Shown here: positions 22,240-32,556 of the stretch, one piece after another
Layout of the letters: every line of letters begins with the position of its first letter
Numbering within the stretch: position 1 is the stretch's first letter
NCBI RefSeq assembly: GCF_016808335.1
Contig: NC_053141.1
Coordinates: 27,330,456 to 27,394,455 of the forward strand
Direction: 5' to 3'
DNA length: 64,000 nt
Source: Panicum virgatum
Lineage: Eukaryota > Streptophyta > Magnoliopsida > Poales > Poaceae
Notes under the pieces: generated by a model
Told to the model about the DNA's origin: nothing
Databases searched by the model: none
Seen by the model: only the letters and a program-made list of their open reading frames with translations
Position numbers and translations under genes: made by a program

Positions 22240-22760
22240 CTAGCTGGCGGACTGTCCACTATGCGGCAGCGGACTGTCCGCAGCTCAACCTTGCCGACCT
22301 ACCAGACTACCAACGGCTCTGGATAAACCCACAACTATACTGCGGACTATCTGCGATCCGGTAGCGGACTGTCCACAGTACACCTTTGCAAACTCACCAG
22401 AACCAACAACGTCTCTGGACGAAAATTAAGCTCTACGGTGGACTTTCCGCTCCCCATTAGCGGACTGTCCGCAGTTCACTCTGCCCACTCACCCGAAACA
22501 ACAACATTTCTGGACAATTTCTAAACTTACCTGAGGACTGTCCGGCCCTCCTTGGCAGACCGTCCGCCGTTCATCTACGCGGGACCACCAGAAACACAAC
22601 GTTTCTAGACAAACTCTAACCTAACTTGCGGACTGTCTGGCCCTCCTTGGCGGACCATCCGCAGTTCACTTTTGCAGACCCACCAGAGAAAATGACGTCT
22701 CTGGACCCACCCTAATCTAACTGGCGGACTGTCCGGCCCCCCTGGGCGGACCATGCGCGG
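22240..22760 (+). repeat. GCGGAC/GTCCGC palindrome array (right LTR)
   Basis: Counterpart of the array at 17,195-17,720, with several positions changed (for example gtccactatgcgg, gaggactgtccgg). Additional copies occur at 23,197-23,258. Confidence 0.8.
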
Positions 22761-23273
22761 TTCGCCTCTTTGACATCACGCGATAGGTGGCAGCAGGTGC
22801 GGTGGTGGCGGCGGCGCACAACAGGAGAGGAAAAAGGCCAGGGAACACAAGTAACTCACCACGAATCCATTCTCGCAGTCGGTTCGGGGCGGAGGATGAC
22901 CGGAGAAACGGATCGACGGTGGAGCAAAGCTTCAAGCGGGCTCCAATGGTGATCGGCGGTGGCGGGGGTGATTCCGGCCGAGAGAAGCTGGGCTGGGGGT
23001 TGGGGAATGTGGAGGAGGTGCTGGGGAAGATGCTCGCACAAAGAATCGAGGTATGGTGGCCGGAGGAGGGAGATCGAAGGAAGGGGTGATGGCGGAGCGA
23101 GCGGATGAGCGGAGCTCGTCTCTGATCGATGGGAGGAGGAGGAAGGAGAAGATGACGATCGGGCCCACAACCAAATAAATATCTGGGCATTACTTTGGCG
23201 GACCGTCCGCCATTACTTTGGCGGACCGTCCGCCGCTCCTTAGCGGACCGTCCGTAGTTTCCTGGGTGTTACA

Positions 23274-23495
23274 GCATGGGAGGAAATATTTTAGGATTTA
23301 ACGGCATTGTGCATTAAGTGGTAGGCGACGTTCCCGTCGACAGCGAGGCGCCTGTGGTGACTTCGTCAATCTCGAGGATTTGTCAGCTCAGTCTTCGAAG
23401 ATGCTCATAGGGGTAGGGTTTGCGTACGTTTGTTCATAGAGGTGTGAGTGTGCGTGCGTTGTGAGTGTCTGAATTGTACTGTGTAATCTAAAAAA
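23274..23495 (+). mobile_element. tRNA-derived SINE, 3' part with A-tail
   Basis: Continuation of the SINE body after the LTR element, ending in a short A run (from 23,490). It is followed by the second copy of the target duplication, AGTCCTATCATTTTTG (23,496-23,511), which differs from the first by one base. The whole SINE would be about 290 bp. A 15-16 base duplication and A-tail indicate LINE-mediated retroposition. Confidence 0.75.
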
Positions 23496-23511
23496 AGTCC
23501 TATCATTTTTG

Positions 23512-24370
23512 TCTCTGCTCATCTCCATGAACCATGACGGACCGAGATATGGCTACGTACAGGCCATGCTCTGCACATTAACAGCATCACTCAGGCCGGC
23601 AAGCATGGCCGCGGCAGAACAAAACCGGCACATGTCATCAGCCGCGCCTTAAAGGGTATTTTTATGGAACAGGTTAGCATGCGGCAAGCCGCTGGTGGAT
23701 GAGAATGCTTGGGGACCTCCAGCCTGCTGCGCCATGCCCGTGGGACATCTATGCCACCATATGCCTTTGGGAACTCTGCCACGCCGTGGTCCACGCTGCC
23801 ATGCATGTGCGTCGATCGTGGCTGCGGTGTTGCCATGCCCATAACTAGTCACCGAAGTCCTCCAAACTACGGATCGAGAAATGTGGAACGAGGAACAACA
23901 TTTGAGATACATTTTTACACTGCAGGAATGAAAAATATCCCTGCGTTTCCGTTCCGAAACGGTGTTCCCAGAATGTGAAACAACACAAGGGCGTTCAATT
24001 TCTGCGGTGACTATGGCCATGCCTCCAAGCACCGCAATTCTTGTGGCCGCAGCCGCCGAACCCATCATCCGGGGTGGAGAAAGCTTCACGGCCATGCGCA
24101 CTCAAACTGCATAGAGCACACACAAGAAACAGGCTGCTAGCAAGAACAAAGCATAAGCATTCAATCTCAAGCAAGAAAAAAATATTTCCAACTCTCGTTT
24201 GGTTAAAGAGGACAAGCAAAGATCAGGATTATTGACCACTCGAGCAAGGATTCATGTACCTGGATGCCAGTAGGGGCCCGCTGCCGCTGTCAACCTCACC
24301 ATGGCCTCATGATCCCGACCATGGGCGCCGCCTATACGGATCGATAGCACTAGCTTCACGTCCCATCAGG
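23512..24370. other. Unassigned stretch between the SINE and MITE pieces
   Basis: Mixed-composition DNA. Two open frames of about 90 and 150 codons overlap on opposite strands (23,709-23,978 plus; 23,649-24,101 minus). Neither has recognisable motifs, and neither is convincing. Possibly an old transposon; no terminal repeats were found. Confidence 0.3.
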
Positions 24371-24515
24371 CTGTGTTTGCTTGGCTATGGCTGATGGCTG
24401 GTACTGATTTGTTATGAGAAAACAGTACTGCTGACTGGCTGGTGGCTGGTGCTGATTTAGTATGAGAAAACAGTACTGCTGGCTGGTTAGCTTATGTCTA
24501 GTGTGAGCAGAATCA
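24370..24515. mobile_element. hAT-type MITE-like fragment with internal duplication
   Basis: Begins ggctgtgtttgcttggct, similar to the GGCCTGTTTGGCTT-type ends of hAT-derived grass MITEs. It contains a tandemly doubled block of about 50 bases (ggctggtgctgattta...cagtactgctg, from 24,397 and 24,447). The right end is not recognisable. Confidence 0.3.
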
Positions 24516-24599
24516 CCGCCTTAACGACATAGTACTAATGGTGCCACCTAAACCGTGGCCCAATTTGTACGCCACTTTAGCTTTTCTCGATATATTATA

Positions 24600-24685
24600 T
24601 ATCTAGAAGTTGCATATAACTAGATGCATAGTAAATACTATGTACAAAAGATCAAAATAATCTATAATTTAGAATGGAGGGAGTA
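24600..24685. mobile_element. Stowaway-like MITE end
   Basis: Ends ...aatggagggagTA, the inverse of TACTCCCTCCATTC, which is a Stowaway/mariner-type terminus with its TA target. The left end is missing or diverged. Confidence 0.4.
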
Positions 24686-24722
24686 ATTGGTTATATGGAA
24701 ACCTAATTGATCTTGATGTATT

Positions 24723-24726
<4 letters not shown>

Positions 24727-24772
<46 letters not shown>
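24727..24772 (+). repeat. (TA)n microsatellite
   Basis: About 22 uninterrupted TA units. Confidence 0.95.
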
Positions 24773-24775
<3 letters not shown>

Positions 24776-24789
24776 TCTTGCAATGTACC

Positions 24790-25340
24790 ATGACACATTT
24801 TCTGTTATTTGTCGAACTTCTATAGACATAGATATGGCCTCTCTGTGGGAGAAAGCCCTCCACGTACAGATATCGTTATGCATCATAGTCCACCAAAATG
24901 ATGCACACAAGAGGTGCTAGAACAGTCCTGCTGAAGATAGAGTAACGCTGAAGGTTGGAGCGGCAGTGATCTTGACGAAGCCATCCGATCCTGTGGCCTC
25001 TGGATTGTGGGCTCATCTGGACTGTATGTCCAGAGAGACATGGCCTTCTCCGGTTGGAGAGGAGGTGGATAAACAATCCCACAACCTCCGGGATTATGGA
25101 TCTCCGGTGTCACTTTGGACTTTGGATCCAGATATGGCACCGGTGGGTGTTCCATTCACAGAGGCAGTGCGTTGGTTAACAATCCCATAACCTCCAGGCG
25201 ACGCTCATTTTGACTGCCTCGTTAGTGATTCTTCGATGCTAGATGCTAGAAGAGTTCTACTGAGGTGGTTAAATTTTAATGTGTTTGTACACTTTGATCT
25301 TAACATTGACCCTCTCAAAGAAAGGTCTTTGTTATCATAT
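24790..25340 (+). repeat. Duplicated unknown unit, copy A
   Basis: Shares at least two blocks with copy B at 25,467-25,950. The first includes atggccgctctgtgggagaa / agccctccacgtacagat (24,833-24,870 versus 25,510-25,543); the second includes tagaagagttctactgaggt (25,247 onward versus 25,855 onward). The order and spacing are kept, so this is a tandem duplication of about 0.65 kb. Short open frames exist but none is conserved between the copies; probably a decayed gene or element tail. Confidence 0.6.
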
Positions 25341-25466
25341 ATGTAATTTTTTTTCAAGGTCTTTGTTATCATATATGTAATTTTTTGTGTAAGATCTTTA
25401 TGATGGTATATGTGATCTTTATCATGAATTAATGTGTAAATCTTCACATTATTTTATATATTTTCT

Positions 25467-25950
25467 CTAACACATTTCTGTGATTTGCCAATTTTTTATG
25501 CACATAGATATGGCCGCTCTGTGGGAGAAAGCCCTCCACGTACAGATATTGTTATGCATGCACACAAGAGGTTCTAGAAGAGTCCTACTGAAGATTGAGG
25601 AATGGCAAAGGTTGGAGAGGCCACTAGGTTGACGGAGCCATCCGATCCTGTGGGCTCTGGACTGTATATCCAGAGTCAGCCATCGCACGTGCAGGGCATG
25701 TCTGCTTGGGGACTACTGCACTAATGCAACCCCAAAAAGTACGACGTGCCACCGTTGGCTCCACCTCCACCTCTGCCTTGTTGGAGCGTCCCGCAGGACC
25801 CTTACATCCTTGGGATTCATCGACCCATCTCGGCGATTCTTCGACCCTAGATGCTAGAAGAGTTCTACTGAGGTGGTTAAATTATAATGGGTTTGTACAC
25901 TTTGATTGTAACATTGACCTGTCTGCGAATAGGTATTTATTATTGTATAC
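25467..25950 (+). repeat. Duplicated unknown unit, copy B
   Basis: Second copy of the unit at 24,790-25,340, with a 50-70 base deletion (tccaccaaaatgatg is missing) and a different central segment. Between it and 26,085 the sequence is AT-rich with no feature. Confidence 0.6.
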
Positions 25951-26085
25951 TTAGTTTCAATGTTGTAAAGTCTTTGTTATTAGTCATCAAATTAAAGAGA
26001 GGAAAAGAGGAAGCCTTTTGATATTTATTTGATTTTATGTAGGGTGACTTAATTAATACTTTAAAATTTTAAAAAGTTTAATAAG

Positions 26086-26130
26086 TGGGGACTCAAACCC
26101 CTGCCTTGACCACTGTGATAGAGTAGTTAT
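26086..26130 (-). ncRNA. tRNA-like remnant (B box with shortened middle)
   Basis: The minus strand has GGGGTTTGAGTCC (26,089-26,101), close to a pol III B box, and an A-box-like TATCACAGTGG (26,110-26,120) only about 8 bases upstream. The middle of the tRNA would be deleted. It is next to CACTA-type subterminal repeats. Weak on its own; it is listed because it fits the pattern at 14,784, 43,674 and 48,503. Confidence 0.3.
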
Positions 26131-26504
26131 TTCATAGTGGTAGATTTTGTTTCTTTCATTTATTTGGAGATGAATCCTTATCACTGCCGGGTCCATATAG
26201 CACCCTACAGTGACTGATTACCATCACTACCGGTCCTTATAGCACCCGGCAGTGATTACTTACCATCACTGCCGGTGGGCCTGGTTGTCACCCACCTTGG
26301 AAATGCAGCCGACGAATGCGAAGCGCAGCCGTCTGTGGGAATCGTAGCCGAGGAATTCGAATTGGTCAGTCGTCGTTCATGGGAAACGCGGACGCAACCT
26401 TCGAGGAATTCGAATTGGCCGGTCGCCGTTCGAGTTCCAAGTGGCGGCACTTGATGGCGCTGTTCTCCTTTTGGATGTGAACAGCCACGGGTAACAACTA
26501 CTTA

Positions 26505-26721
26505 GTCTAGTCTCAATGGGAGTTTCATGGAGTGTTTCATGACATTAAATACCAACACTTTTACTTACATGACAAGAAGAGAGAATGATAGAGTTTCATA
26601 GGATGTGAAGAGAGTTTCATAGGATGTGAAGAGAGTTTCATCACCATAAAACTCATCTGGCACAGTTACCTAGTTCTCAGTCTAGATAACTGTGTCCATG
26701 AAACTTCCACTGAGACTAGCC
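26505..26721. mobile_element. Tourist-like MITE with TTA target duplication
   Basis: 217 bp. The ends match as inverted repeats for about 28 bases (G[T/G]CTAGTCTCARTGGRAG, then TTTCATGGA) and are flanked by TTA on both sides (26,502-26,504 and 26,722-26,724). TIR plus a TTA duplication is the PIF/Harbinger (Tourist) signature. A 20-base phrase (gagtttcataggatgtgaa) is tandemly repeated inside. Confidence 0.78.
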
Positions 26722-26820
26722 TTATACACCATCTCTGATCATGGAGCGCTCTCAATCTCTTTCCATAATCCCATGCAGTCACACGTGCTATCTCTCTCCC
26801 AACCACTTTCTGATCATCAA

Positions 26821-27503
26821 TGGTGGACAACTTGGCCGAGCAGCTGGGGATGGCGGCCGAGAATCCCGCTTGGCTTGCTCCAACCATTCCCCCCATCCAA
26901 CTCTCCCTATATGTACTTTCTACTATATTTTACTACCTCCCTCTAAAAGATTCCTCCCCCTATAACTATTCCTTCTATATCTATTCCCCCTATATACTAT
27001 CACTCATTAACTAACTATTTATTTCACGTTTTTGAATTTAAAAAAATCATACAATATTTGTACTATTATAATACGCATTATCATCGTGTTACGGGGCTCA
27101 AACGGAATTAATATCGCGAAGAAATAATGTGATTAGAGATATAGGGGGAGTTGTAACTCACCCTATATATGGGGGGAGTTTCAACTCCCCTCGTATATAG
27201 GGGGAGCTATAGGGGGAACCGTTGGATCGGATTTCCCCTATAGCTCCCCTGATATGGGGTGGGGGGAGGGATAGGGGGCACCGTTGGAGCCAGCCTTATG
27301 CAGCCGTCGTGGAGAGGGCCTTCGCCATAGAGCGTCTCAAGCACGCCTTCAAGACGCTGAACCAGATGGTGGCAGACCATCGTCTGAGGACGTTGCCGCC
27401 ACCGTTGGATGAGAAGATCAACCACTACGCCCCCAAGGTGGCTGATTTTGCAGATATCCTCTCGGAGGGGATACCGGCGGCAGAGGGCGAGATGGAGGAG
27501 TAA
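26821..27503 (+). pseudogene. Small unknown ORF split by a MITE
   Basis: A Met-initiated frame opens at 26,821 (MVDNLAEQLGMAAENPA) and is broken by a 424-bp MITE at 26,872. It resumes in the right frame from 27,297 (AAVVERAFAIERLKHAFKTL) and ends with TAA at 27,501-27,503 after DEKINHYAPKVADFADILSE. Joined, it would be about 85 codons, compact and charged, with no signal peptide or membrane segment. The target TTA (GCT-TAT codons) explains the junction. It resembles no family I know. It lies in CACTA-like DNA and may be a captured gene fragment. Confidence 0.5.
26872..27295. mobile_element. MITE inserted in a small ORF
   Basis: 424 bp. The left end GGCTTGCTCCAACC and the inverse of the right end (GGCTGGCTCCAACGG) match, followed by C-rich/A-rich blocks such as ccccctatccc on both sides. 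The right flank has TTA; the left has TT followed by G, so a TTA duplication with one lost or changed base is likely. The family looks Tourist-like. It is rich in ctccccctata / tatagggggag inverted pairs. Confidence 0.65.
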
Positions 27504-28060
27504 CTAGACCCTTTTTTATGTATATTATATATTTGAATGATGCCAGACTTATGTTAAATTGTTCTGTGTTGGTGTTCTATTTTCCATGTGTTTTAACAAA
27601 TCCCTGTGCTTAAAATCTGGGATTGTGTCCGGTTCACGTGCGACAAGTTTTTTTTGACCCGATTCTTACAAATAAATACGTGCAACATTAACAGTTGTTT
27701 GGATAGTAATCGTTTTGATTGCAAGATGAATTGTTATCATCATCACCCTAGTGAGTTTTTCTAGAGAGGATCTTCCGTTGCAATACTCATTTGAACTGGA
27801 CGTCATCGAGTAGCTAGAAGTATATTAAACTGCAAAAATAGGGTTCAAACAGAGCCTTGAAAACAAAGAAGATGAGAGCAATCGAGGACATGATTTTAGG
27901 TTCTTAATCATTGATAAAAAAAACTAATTATGTGTTGGTATTTAGATGTAGATTTAGACCCAATGCAACTGATTGAATCGAAGAGCATGTATTCTCAAAA
28001 ACACTGTAAAAATATTTGTATGGTCCCTGTACATAAAGGAGCTGTATTTCAGTGGCGGGT
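27504..28060. other. AT-rich stretch downstream of the split ORF
   Basis: No gene or repeat recognised. It could include the 3' untranslated part of the small ORF at its start. Confidence 0.3.
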
Positions 28061-28329
28061 TAAGCTACAAACCGACAGTGATTACACGACATGCCGGCGA
28101 AGCCACAACCCATCACGGTTAATTGTATATCACTGCCGGTTCATGCCAAGAACCAGTAGTTATGTTACAACGTTCAATCACTGCCGGTTCGTGGCTATAG
28201 CCGTCAGTGATATCGTCTATCACTGCCGGATGCTGGATAGCCAAGATAATTTTTGGTTTTTGAAGCATGGAACCGGCAGTGAAGGGTCATCAGTGGCAGC
28301 TCAAAAAATCCGACACTGATGGCGGCGGC

Positions 28330-28890
28330 ACTGAAGGTCAATTTTGCAGTTGTGTCTCTATGTGTCAATAGTCTCGATCGCTCCTCATCCTTGCAGATGG
28401 ACATGGTGGCCTGTACACGTGATGTGTGGGTGGTAAGCGCCGAGAGCACGGTGCTGAACTTGCTTCCTTGCACCAGGGCTCCCTCAGCATGCCCCATTAC
28501 ACGCTCCTGCTCGCTTGATGGCGCTAGGTAGATGACGAGCTCCATCCACACATCCGCCAACACATTCCACCGTTTATTAGCAGCTACTTCGTCTGTCATC
28601 AGAAACTTCCCTAGCTTTACGCCGTCACGCACAAGTTTGCTGCAATCATCACCGGGGGTCAGCGTCGGGCCGTCAATGAGCTTCGAGCTAGGACAACACA
28701 ATGGCCACTCTGCTGAAGGTTGTTCCTTCCGTGGTGCTGTTCATCGTCTGCGGATAGCGATCCACCTCCATGCTGCTGGTGGCGATGTGCCATGTGAAGA
28801 GCCGGTGCGCCTCGGCACCATGCGCTCCCAGCACCGAGGAGGTACTCGACCGTAGAGTCACGATTGGGGAAGAAGACGCGAGTCAATTCA
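28330..28890 (-). pseudogene. DUF594 C-terminal fragment of a DUF4220/DUF594 gene
   Basis: The minus strand encodes LADVWMELVIYLAPSSEQER, then HAEGALVQGSKFSTVLSALTT. This is the conserved C-terminal block of plant proteins that combine a DUF4220 membrane region with DUF594. Upstream (28,700-28,815) another frame gives LFTWHIATSSMEVDRYPQTM, the preceding family region, so at least one frameshift and a deletion are present. The C-terminal end runs into transposon sequence at about 28,330. These are grass-expanded membrane proteins of unknown function. The N-terminal pieces lie at 33,007-33,803 and 40,578-40,870. Confidence 0.75.
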
Positions 28891-28989
28891 ATTGATATGT
28901 GTTTATATGTTGTAACACTGGTAGTGATTCCTAATCACCGCAATTGCAATGATATATAGGCTACATTGATATGTGTTTATGTTGTAGTG

Positions 28990-30829
28990 GTAATTTATCT
29001 AGTAATGAAATGAAAGCATAAGTAAAGTACAGAAGTGAAAGCAGAAGCACCTTTTGAATTGGATAATTATTAAGCAATCACACACATTAATACTGTGTAG
29101 TGTGTGATGCTCATAATACATAATGCACAGCCAATACAAACTCACATCCCCCTGATCGAAAGGAGGTGATGGAATAAGCTTTCTTCATATGCATGGAAGG
29201 AAAGCTAGCACGCCAAACCCAAAACACACACTGTCGCAAGGCAGAACAACACTAGCACCAAGCAAGCTGGAAATTAAAGGCAAAGCACGCAGATGGAAAA
29301 TGGCATGTGCAAACACCATCTTTGAACTTTGCATATTTACAATTTGTCATCTTGAGCTTTACTTAAAATCCAATACTTTCTTTGTTCTCATAAAATTTTA
29401 AATATCACTATTCAGTGATCGGATTTCATCAGATGGTATTCCGATGTTCTTTTCTTTCCACAACAAAAAGAACCACTTGGTTATGTCATGTATATACTTT
29501 CTTGAGCAAATCTCCGTCGGGAGATATTGCTCCAACATCCATCTGATGCAATTCTAAAAGCAGTATGCCATCAATTGCATTATGATTCTAAAAGAATTCT
29601 TTCATGAGACTGAATAAAATGTCTCATTATAACTTATTCTTTTCTTTGAACAAAACTTTTTGCCATAAGTTGTTCTTAGCAACTTTTGATGTTCCCTCCG
29701 GAGTCACGTTTCAATCTTGTAGACTGAATATAGCCTACTGTTTTGGCTCCATTAGAAACTTATTCCATGTTCCAAAATAGATTTAGAACTTTTAGGTCTC
29801 ATTATATCTTCCATGGCTTCTCGCCACGTCAATGAATGAGACAATTCAATTTATGACATTCATACAACGTCAAAACATATGTTGAGACAATTTCAGTGCT
29901 TGAATCATAGGAGTGAAAATACAGTCCCACTTCTCTTCAAGCCTTAGTTCTCAGCATACTTTACTCCCCCAGATTATCCCATCTATTGCAAAGATGGAAT
30001 ATCTTCAAACTTTTGTTTGGGTTTGTTCTTTACAAGCCTCAAAGGGTGCTTTAAGCATCACCTTGCTTTAAGCACCACCTTTTCTTTCGGATGTTTTGAG
30101 GCTCAAAGGGTGCTTTAAGCACCACCTTGCTTTAATTACCACCTTTTCTTTCGGATGTTTTGATGCTCAACTTTCTTCCTATTTTTTTATGGTTAGGGTA
30201 TCAACATTATGACCGTTGTACTCCCTTTTCGGTCATATTCACTTTAATAGATCATCCTTACTTTTAAAAATGCATCACATTTAACTTTGCGGGGAAAATT
30301 CTCTCTAAATTTTAATTTTTTTGTCTTTCTAATCTTTCTCACCCTCGAAATATGGCACAAACTTTGCTGCCATAATTTCGAAACTATTTTTAACACTTGT
30401 GAATGTGAACGAGGAGCCTTTCATTACTAGAACTTTATTCATATGACCAAGTCATACAAAATAATGGGAGTACTATTTCCTTATTCCTTTTTCAAGAGCT
30501 CCTCAGAGGTCTTGATTTGTTGCACTTTCAAGAACTCATCAAGTTCTTCATTATGCTATACTTTTGCTAGTCATGCTTGCAATCTTGGTTCGCATACAAG
30601 TTTCTTTTGTCTTTCGACTCTTTCCAAGTCAGTATTCAACATGTCACTATAACAGTGCATGATAATTGCTGGGATAGCTTTAAAAGCTCCCCCAGACTTC
30701 TTCACTTTTATGTGATACTCAAGCAGCACATGAGTCATCACAACTTTTCCTGTCATGCAGGATATGAATGGCACAAGTGCCAAAACCTTTTCCGACATGC
30801 GGTATAAAACTTTAAATGCATTGGTAATA
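28990..30829. other. AT-rich non-coding part with polypurine tracts
   Basis: No protein family is visible. The minus strand at 30,571-30,798 has a 75-codon frame (MSEKVLALVPFISCMTGKVV...) that continues through two stops; I do not recognise it. CTGGGGGAG tracts on the minus strand lie at about 29,966-29,976 and 30,686-30,696. Confidence 0.35.
30030..30175 (+). repeat. Direct repeat of about 75 bp
   Basis: The block ggctcaaagggtgctttaag followed by caccaccttgctttaa, accaccttttctttcggatg and ttttgaggctcaa occurs twice in tandem with few changes. Confidence 0.75.
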
Positions 30830-31681
30830 CATGTTTAATTCAATGTTGGTCAAATTGAACATGCATCAAAGTCATTTCAACCATTATCTTTATTGTTGTT
30901 GAAGGACGAAGAAACTTTGGTCACAATGACTAAAACATGCATATATACTTTATTTTTTGATTAAATCTTCCCGTTGGTTCCAATTTAATCAGAAAATTTA
31001 ACAAATCTCTATATTACAAAAACTTTAGTGAGAGAAAAACCAAAAACCTCTCGAAAACAGTTGCATCCCTTTTCCATATCAACTAAAGTCAGAATGGAAC
31101 GAGCACTTTTCTTTCTTAACCTCAACTATACAGCTGAGTAACCTCAAAACTTTATCTGTAGCGTTGATCGGAATCAATTTTTGTCTGTTAATTTCTCTCT
31201 ACTTGGGAAGAATTGTATGTCTTAATTTAACGTTGGTCAAAATTAAAACATACAACATTCCTTTTCTTTCAATTCTATATCACCGTTGGGCAGAAATAGA
31301 ACACATGACTAGAATAAAAATTATAATATTGCCATTATCAACTTTAGTCAGAAAATGACAACATCATAATGGTGCCAAAACAAAAATTGATCACTTTGAT
31401 GCAAAAAAGTCAGAGAATTAACATTGAACTTAAAATCACAATAAAATTATAATATTGTTATCATCAACGTTGGTCAGAAAATAACAATATCATAATTAAC
31501 TTTAAACCAATATCTTTCTTCTCCTCTATTTAAATTGTCCCGTTGGTTCTAATTTAAATAGAGGATGAAACTATTACTTTGCAGCGGAAACATGAAAAAT
31601 TCATTTTCAGAAGCATCATCACTATGAAACTTTACCATTCTCTAATACAAATTATCTCGTTGGTTCAAATTTGAATAGAGA
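30830..31681. repeat. Array of imperfect hairpins with a CGTTGG loop
   Basis: At least ten AT-rich inverted repeats in 850 bp, most with a loop around (C/A)CGTTGGTC/T or its variant aactttagtcag. The clearest are 31,523-31,564 (14-bp perfect arms CCTCTATTTAAATT), 31,446-31,496 (about 16-bp arms), 31,319-31,370, 31,215-31,253, 31,639-31,681, 31,273-31,301, 30,959-30,990 and 30,830-30,863. Arm sequences differ between units while the loop is conserved. Confidence 0.85.
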
Positions 31682-31749
31682 TAAAACTATACAAAACTTA
31701 TCATAAAAAGGGCTTCTGAAAAGAATAAGAATAATTCTTAAATTTTCAC

Positions 31750-32540
31750 TATACATCTGGCCTGCGCAGCATTGCAAAAAGGTCCGTGCGGCCTTGTGGC
31801 CCGCTCGCTCGGCGCTGTCCAGCAGCACTCAGCCCGCGCAGTACCCGCCTGGGCCCGCGTGGCAGAGCACCCCCGCACGCGGGCCACACTCGTGCTCACG
31901 GCCCAGTCCGCCCGCTCGGCCTACTTGCTGCCGCGGCTCCTGGCCGTCCATCGCGATGGACGGCCGAGCGCACATTTCGTGGGGACAAAATCCCATCGGC
32001 CGCTGGTGCCCGACTCCGTAACCCTAGCCTCCATTCTAGTCCTCTCCCGGTCCGATCCGGCGGCGCCGCAGTCACCGGCCCTTGCCGGCGCACGGCTGGG
32101 TCCGGCCACAGGCCGACGGCCAGCGACCCTTCTACTTTCCTCCCCTCTCTTTCTGTCCGCAGCGCACATAGGCGAGCAAGTAGTGGCGTCCACCCGTGGC
32201 GGCCAGAGAAAACTTAGCGCCGCCGCAGGCCCCCTCTCCGGCGTGCGCGCTCTGCGATGGGGCCCTTGCCCCGAAGCGCACACGCCGGCGGAGCAGCTCC
32301 TTGGGGTGCCCTGCTCGCACTGCGGCGGTCGAGTGCTGGTGAGCCGGCGCCTGATGAGGACTTTCTCGTGCGGCGACTGCCGGCGGTGGCGGCGACGGTG
32401 TGACCCAGATGAGTCTCGCCGCACCTCTTTCTTTTCCTAGGGTTAGTTTGAGTTCTTTTCTTCGATTTGCATCGAAATGTCTCTGTTTTCTTTCGATTCG
32501 GCGTCGAATCGTCTTTCCCAATTCGATCCACACACTAGAC
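31750..32540 (-). other. GC-rich leader of the 29-33 kb element
   Basis: About 0.8 kb of GC-rich DNA with overlapping open frames on both strands (the longest is plus, 31,772-32,440, with a Cys-X2-Cys ... Cys-X2-Cys pattern near its end). The position between primer site and hairpin array suggests an untranslated leader. No gag motif was found. I do not call a gene. Confidence 0.35.
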
Positions 32541-32542
32541 TA

Positions 32543-32555
32543 GCTCTTGATACCA
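32543..32555 (-). other. Primer binding site variant
   Basis: The minus strand reads TGGTATCAAGAGC, the initiator-Met tRNA primer site with one extra A, one base inside the LTR. Confidence 0.75.
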
Positions 32556-32556
32556 T

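Larger units (their letters stand above)
15421..23273 (-). mobile_element. Large non-autonomous LTR retrotransposon (LARD-like)
   Basis: Two long direct repeats (15,421-18,183 and 20,457-23,273) flank a 2.27-kb interior. In element orientation (minus) the LTR starts TGTAACACCCAGG and ends GGGTCTGTCA. The primer site (20,443-20,454) abuts the right LTR and a polypurine tract (18,184-18,200) abuts the left one, so the element runs right to left. The interior has no gag or pol. The element split the SINE; CATG flanks both ends (15,417-15,420 and 23,275-23,278), consistent with a 5-bp duplication with one mismatch. The LTRs are far from identical, so the insertion is not young. Confidence 0.88.
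20457..23273 (-). repeat. 5' LTR of the LARD-like element
   Basis: About 2,817 bp, the partner of 15,421-18,183. The primer site lies directly inside its inner end. A short stretch containing GGCGGACCGTCCGCC is tandemly doubled at 23,189-23,233 relative to the other LTR. The GC-rich part (22,780-23,150) is open in several frames in both LTRs, but the frames are not conserved in a protein-like way. Confidence 0.9.
26150..28989. mobile_element. CACTA-like element region (cactgccggt repeats)
   Basis: Inverted copies of atcactgccggt cluster at 26,178-26,285 and 28,070-28,315, as subterminal repeats of one element would. A CACTA-type right terminus (...TGTTGTAGTG) lies at 28,981-28,989, preceded by another atcactaccagtg copy (inverse, 28,913-28,926). 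The left terminus was not found, so 26,150 is approximate. The element would carry a small split ORF, two MITEs and possibly the DUF594 fragment. Confidence 0.45.

Noticed and set aside
17674..23190. Minus-strand frames of about 150 codons present in both LARD LTRs (17,674-18,123 and 22,717-23,190)
   Set aside because: They are shared only because the LTRs are copies. The frames end at different points, are Pro/Ser/Leu-rich, and frameshifts between copies are not compensated.
31772..32440. 222-codon plus-strand frame with Cys-X2-Cys pairs
   Set aside because: GC-rich leader of a minus-strand element, open on both strands; the Cys pairs are weak and no family match is apparent.
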